A stretch of DNA of 9,674 bases from Mageeibacillus sp. UBA5439. Its GTDB lineage: Bacteria > Bacillota > Clostridia > Saccharofermentanales > DTU023. Position 1 is the first letter of the stretch. Each line of letters starts with the position of its first letter. The notes under the pieces are model-generated. The model was not told the DNA's origin. It ran no database searches and saw nothing but the letters and a program-made list of their open reading frames with translations. The stretch is from the NCBI GenBank assembly GCA_002427505.1, contig DIRJ01000043.1:1-9674 (forward strand), given 5' to 3'. This document shows, one piece after another, positions 6,490-9,674 of this stretch. Position numbers and translations under genes: made by a program.

Positions 6490-7065
6490 ATGAGAAGAAA
6501 AGACCGTGAGATGTCACGCGAGTATGGACTTTCCGTTATTGACCGGTCAGCTTTCGGCGTACTCAGCGTCCACGATCCTGATCACCCCGATCTTCCTTAC
6601 TCCCTTCCCTTGTCCATCGCCCGCAGAGGAGAAAAACTTTACTTCCATTCTGCCCGGGATGGGTATAAGTATGAGCTCTTGCAGCAGGATCAGCCGGTGC
6701 GGCTGGTCTTTGTGGACCGGGTGCAAGTAGCTGATCTTTTTTCGGAGGAAGACTTGCAGGACCTGGCTGACCGGGGGAAAATCAGTGACTTGCTGAGTAA
6801 GGTCTTCACCACTGAGTATTCCTCGGCCATTGTTACCGGGACAGTAGCAGGCATCGATTCTGTGGACCAGCCTGATGAATTCCGTCTGGCTATGCGGACT
6901 ATTTGTGAAAAATACACCCCCGATAAAATGGACTACTTCGCAGCAGCCCTGGACTTCAGCCTCAAGCGGCTGGCAGTGTTCGCTATCTCCATCGACTCCA
7001 TCACAGCTAAGCGCAAACAATTTGATGCTGGCGGGGAAGAGATGAAGTGGCAGCGCCTGGAATAA
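6490..7065 (+). CDS. Pyridoxamine-5'-phosphate-oxidase-fold protein, NimA-like
   Basis: A 191-residue protein of the FMN-binding split-barrel family. The start MRRKDREM, the strand pair YSLPLSIARRGEKLYFHSARDGYK (37-60, with the FHSA motif and His53) and the later VRLVFVD strand are the standard landmarks of the NimA-related branch, members of which are linked to 5-nitroimidazole resistance or have unknown flavin-dependent roles. Most members here are simply annotated as flavin-fold proteins, so resistance should not be assumed. A somewhat longer tail (about residues 75-191) includes the usual KYTPDKMD and FSLKRLAVFAISIDSITAKRK segments. The gene is divergent from the short-chain dehydrogenase across 164 nt, so the two may share control. 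It ends 99 nt before the aminopeptidase gene. Confidence 0.85.
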   Translation: MRRKDREMSREYGLSVIDRSAFGVLSVHDPDHPDLPYSLPLSIARRGEKLYFHSARDGYKYELLQQDQPVRLVFVDRVQVADLFSEEDLQDLADRGKISDLLSKVFTTEYSSAIVTGTVAGIDSVDQPDEFRLAMRTICEKYTPDKMDYFAAALDFSLKRLAVFAISIDSITAKRKQFDAGGEEMKWQRLE

Positions 7066-7075
7066 ACTTAGCCCG

Positions 7076-7109
7076 GAAAGTCCGGCAACTATCCTCCGGC
7101 AGGACTTTC
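7076..7109. repeat. Inverted repeat between the PNPOx-like and aminopeptidase genes
   Basis: GAAAGTCC (7076-7083) and GGACTTTC (7102-7109) form an 8-bp perfect stem with an 18-nt loop that contains two further CCGG units. No T run follows on either strand, so it is not a classical Rho-independent terminator. It may still be a weak or factor-assisted terminator for the flavin-fold gene or a transcript-stabilising structure. Confidence 0.45.
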
Positions 7110-7164
7110 AATACGCTAGAATATGGATATTAAGAAAGATCTTTTAGAGAAAGTGTGAATCAAT

Positions 7165-8970
7165 ATGACAGTTAATGAAAAAATCTCCGCCCTGCGCGAT
7201 CTGATGCAGGAGCACGGACTCTACGCCTACTATATCGGGACTGCAGACCCGCACAATTCCGAATACATCGCTGATCATTTCCGCTCCCGCGCCTTCATGT
7301 CAGGTTTCAATGGCTCGGCCGGTACCCTGATCGTCACTCTGGACCAGGCTTTGCTCTGGGCTGACGGCCGCTATCACATACAGGCGGCCAAGGATCTGGA
7401 AGGCAGCGAAATCATCCTGATGAAGGCCGGTGCCCCGGGTGTGCCCCGGACACAGGACTGGCTGGTCGACAATCTGCCGCCGGCATCAAAACTTGCTATT
7501 GGCGGCAGCCTTCACTCCGACGGCGAAATAGGTCGCCTGGCTTTACAGCTCAGCCGCAAAGAGATTTCATTAATTACAGACCTGGATCTGGTCGGTCAGC
7601 TGTGGGAAGACAGACCTCCTTTACCCCAGGGAAAAGTCAGGCCACATCCGCTTAAATACGCCGGCAGGACTACTGCCGACAAGATCGCGGAAGTCCGGAG
7701 ACTGATGCAGCAAGATCTGGCAGACGCAGCCTTTTATGTCGGTCTCGATGATATCATGTGGCTGACAAATTTGCGGGGCGAAGATGTTCCCGGCAATCCG
7801 GTCGCTCTCTCCTATGCCTTGATTGAAAAGGAAAAGGCTACTCTGTTTATCAATCCGGATAAACTTGCCGCCGGACTGCAGGAGACACTGGCAGAGCAAG
7901 GCGTAACTGTGGCTCCCTATGACAGCGTGCGGGATGCCTTGCAGGGACTGGCAGCTGAAAGAATTGTGCTCGACCGCGATCGCGTCAGCCGCAGTCTGGT
8001 CGAGGCTTTGCCCCGGGGCATCCAGATTATCGTCAAGAAAGATTATCTGCGGCTGATGAAAGCCAGGCTCAATGATCAGCAGCAGCAAGCACAGCTTGAG
8101 GCCGGAATGCGCGACAGCGCCTATGTCAGCTCCTATCTTTTTTTTGTAAAACACAAGGCGGTGGAGCTGGGCCTTAACGAGTATTCTGTTACTGCGGAGC
8201 TGGAACGCCTGCGTCAGCAGGATCCGCTTTACCTTGAGCCAAGTTTTTCCACCATCTCCGCCTACGGTCCCAATGCTGCCATGATGCATTACCAGGCGAC
8301 CCCAGAGGATCACGCTGATCTGCAGGCCCGCGGGCTGTATCTGGTTGACTGCGGAGCTCAGATGTGGGACGGGACTACCGATATTACCCGCACCATCGCT
8401 CTGGGCGAATTGACCCGGGCTGAGAAGGAAGCCTATACCCTGACTTTGCGTTCACATATTGCTCTGGCCTCCCTGCCTTTCCTGAAAGAGACCAGCGGAG
8501 TGGCCCTTGATGCTGTCGCCCGCAGTGTCGTCTGGCGCGAAAACTTCGATTACAAATGCGGCACCGGCCATGGTGTCGGCTTTGTCGCCGGTGTACATGA
8601 AGGTCCGCAGCGTCTGACCGCTAACGTCACTGCCGGCAGCCAGGCCTTTGAGCCCGGTATGGTCATCACCATAGAGCCCGGTGTTTATCTGGAAGGCCAG
8701 CTGGGTGTGCGCCTGGAAAATGACTACATTGTTGTCGCTGCGGAATTTGAAGCCAATAGCCAGGCTGATACTTTTTATAGCTTTAAGCCCTTTACCTTTG
8801 TGCCCTTCGATCGTGACGCCATCCTTGTGGAAAAGATGAGCGCAGCCGAGCTGAACTGGCTCAATGATTACCATGCCAAGGTCCGGGAAGTACTCCTGCC
8901 CCGCCTGGAAGATGCAGCGGTAAAGGAATATGTGCTGAGGGCAACTGAGGCCTTTCCGGTTGAGGTCTGA
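7165..8970 (+). CDS. Xaa-Pro aminopeptidase, long M24B (aminopeptidase P) form
   Basis: A 601-residue metallopeptidase that by family removes the N-terminal residue from peptides with proline in second position. The N-terminal creatinase-like domain begins with the typical EKISALRDLMQEHG and carries SDPH-like ADPHNSEYIADHFRSRAF. A second, similar domain spans about 160-320, and the pita-bread catalytic domain about 325-540. The dinuclear metal ligands are all present: Asp395 (LVDCGA), Asp406 (TTDITRT), His469 (GTGHGVG), Glu504 (TIEPGVY) and Glu518 (RLENDYI). The tail after about 540 corresponds to the C-terminal extension of the 600-residue form. There is no signal peptide, so it acts in the cytosol. 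The ribosome site is weak (AGAGAAAG, 7147-7154), but the start fits the family N-terminus. It lies 2 nt ahead of the NAD+ synthase gene, forming an operon. Confidence 0.93.
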   Translation: MTVNEKISALRDLMQEHGLYAYYIGTADPHNSEYIADHFRSRAFMSGFNGSAGTLIVTLDQALLWADGRYHIQAAKDLEGSEIILMKAGAPGVPRTQDWLVDNLPPASKLAIGGSLHSDGEIGRLALQLSRKEISLITDLDLVGQLWEDRPPLPQGKVRPHPLKYAGRTTADKIAEVRRLMQQDLADAAFYVGLDDIMWLTNLRGEDVPGNPVALSYALIEKEKATLFINPDKLAAGLQETLAEQGVTVAPYDSVRDALQGLAAERIVLDRDRVSRSLVEALPRGIQIIVKKDYLRLMKARLNDQQQQAQLEAGMRDSAYVSSYLFFVKHKAVELGLNEYSVTAELERLRQQDPLYLEPSFSTISAYGPNAAMMHYQATPEDHADLQARGLYLVDCGAQMWDGTTDITRTIALGELTRAEKEAYTLTLRSHIALASLPFLKETSGVALDAVARSVVWRENFDYKCGTGHGVGFVAGVHEGPQRLTANVTAGSQAFEPGMVITIEPGVYLEGQLGVRLENDYIVVAAEFEANSQADTFYSFKPFTFVPFDRDAILVEKMSAAELNWLNDYHAKVREVLLPRLEDAAVKEYVLRATEAFPVEV

Positions 8971-8972
8971 TT

Positions 8973-9674
8973 ATGCCCGGGAAAAATAAGCTAGAAGCTG
9001 CCGCCGTAACTGCCAGGCCGGAAACAATCGTCAGAGGGCCAGGTCCTGTCTCCCCCGATCTGTCACTTGAGTTCAAAAGTGAAATCCGGGCCTGGGCTGC
9101 CGGCTCCGGCCTGCGCGTTGCAGCCGCGACGCCGCGCATACTGCCGGGAGATGTTGCCCACAATACCGCTGCTGTCTGCCAGCTGCTCCGGCAAGCAGAT
9201 GAAGAGCAGGTGGATGTCATTGTTTTTTCAGATATGGTGCTGAGCGGGGCCAGCTGCGGGGATCTCCTGTTCCAGCGGGCCTTAGTTGACGCCGTCCTCG
9301 AGGGGCTGGGCAGAGTCCTGCAGGCAAGCGAATCCCTGGAGATGCTGATCTGCCTCTCGCTCCCCCTGCTCCTGGATGACCAGCTGCTCAAGGTCAGCGC
9401 CTATCTTTATCAGGGCGAAATCGTCGGTATGCGTCCTTCGGATAATCTCAGCAGTGCTGAGCAGCGCTGGTTTACTCCGGCCTCGGCAGTGGTGGGTCTC
9501 TATGAGCACAGCTACGAGCTGCTGGTAGAGGATCCTGATTTCAGCAAAGATCATCTGGCCGCCGACCGTGAACAGCTCTGGTGGCAGCTGATTAACCGGG
9601 AGGGCTCCAGCTGCCCCCTGGTCAGCCGGGATCTTACCGCTGCTCTGGATGAGCTGGCGGAACCTCTGGCCAGT
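8973..9674 (+). CDS. nadE: NAD+ synthase (glutamine-dependent type), N-terminal part, cut by window end
   Basis: An open frame of 234 codons running off the window. After about 46 extra residues, LRVAAATPRILPGD (47-60) and the following IVFSDMVLSGASCGDLLFQ (83-101) match the nitrilase-type glutaminase domain of long NadE enzymes, which feed ammonia from glutamine to the C-terminal synthetase that converts deamido-NAD+ to NAD+. GEIVGMRPS (148-156) and EQRWFTPA (163-170) continue the family pattern. However, Asp87 stands where the catalytic glutamate is expected, Ser156 where the lysine is expected, and Arg199 (ADREQLW) where the cysteine of EICEDLW should be. The synthetase domain lies beyond the window, so assignment rests on the N-terminal half; a stand-alone nitrilase relative is possible. 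GAGG (8962-8965) lies 7 nt upstream, and the stop of the aminopeptidase is 2 nt before the ATG. Confidence 0.75.
   Translation, partial: MPGKNKLEAAAVTARPETIVRGPGPVSPDLSLEFKSEIRAWAAGSGLRVAAATPRILPGDVAHNTAAVCQLLRQADEEQVDVIVFSDMVLSGASCGDLLFQRALVDAVLEGLGRVLQASESLEMLICLSLPLLLDDQLLKVSAYLYQGEIVGMRPSDNLSSAEQRWFTPASAVVGLYEHSYELLVEDPDFSKDHLAADREQLWWQLINREGSSCPLVSRDLTAALDELAEPLAS

Noticed and set aside
7621..8313. 230-residue minus-strand open frame inside the aminopeptidase gene
   Set aside because: It is antisense to a fully intact M24B coding region, has no ribosome site and no family resemblance.
8861..9554. Minus-strand open frames overlapping the aminopeptidase end and the NadE-like gene
   Set aside because: They lie antisense to plus-strand frames that show clear family motifs, and their translations have no recognisable domain. 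They are shadows of GC-rich coding DNA.
1..9674. CRISPR arrays, tRNA or rRNA genes, riboswitches
   Set aside because: No regularly spaced repeats, no tRNA-like cloverleaf and no conserved riboswitch core were recognised on either strand.

Overview
The window looks like a piece of a moderate-GC Bacillota (Clostridia-type) chromosome. Purine-rich Shine-Dalgarno sites, a sigma-A-type promoter, a YtrA-type GntR regulator fused into an ABC-transporter operon, a DUF4143 ATPase and a long M24B aminopeptidase all fit that assignment. I cannot name the genus.

Layout, left to right. (1) 66-1259 (+): a PatB/MalY-type PLP C-S lyase. (2) 1286-4073 (+): a three-gene operon with overlapping reading frames. 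It encodes a YtrA-type GntR repressor, an ABC ATPase and a membrane permease with a soluble C-terminal domain. It has a strong promoter, a dyad operator over the -10 region, and a terminator-like hairpin plus T8 run that begins almost at the predicted transcription start. (3) 4100-5296 (-): an AAA+ ATPase of the DUF4143 family, convergent with the operon. It is visibly more AT-rich than its neighbours and is preceded by a very AT-rich stretch with a perfect 28-bp palindrome over its predicted promoter. (4) 5558-6325 (-): a FabG-like short-chain dehydrogenase, divergent from (5) 6490-7065 (+), a pyridoxamine-5'-phosphate-oxidase-like (NimA-type) flavin-fold protein. (6) 7165-8970 (+): a 601-residue Xaa-Pro aminopeptidase, followed after 2 nt by (7) 8973 to the window end (+): the N-terminal 234 residues of a NadE-type glutamine-dependent NAD+ synthase.

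Most genes are recognisable housekeeping or accessory metabolism, and I see no new multi-gene system. The two most interesting points are these. The NadE-like gene keeps the overall nitrilase-domain pattern but appears to have lost all three glutaminase catalytic residues (Glu to Asp, Lys to Ser, Cys to Arg by eye alignment). The control regions of the ABC operon and of the DUF4143 gene have unusual architecture, with a hairpin/T-tract at +1 in the first and a long perfect AT palindrome over -10/+1 in the second.

All domain and promoter calls are by reading the sequence. No database search or folding calculation was run.
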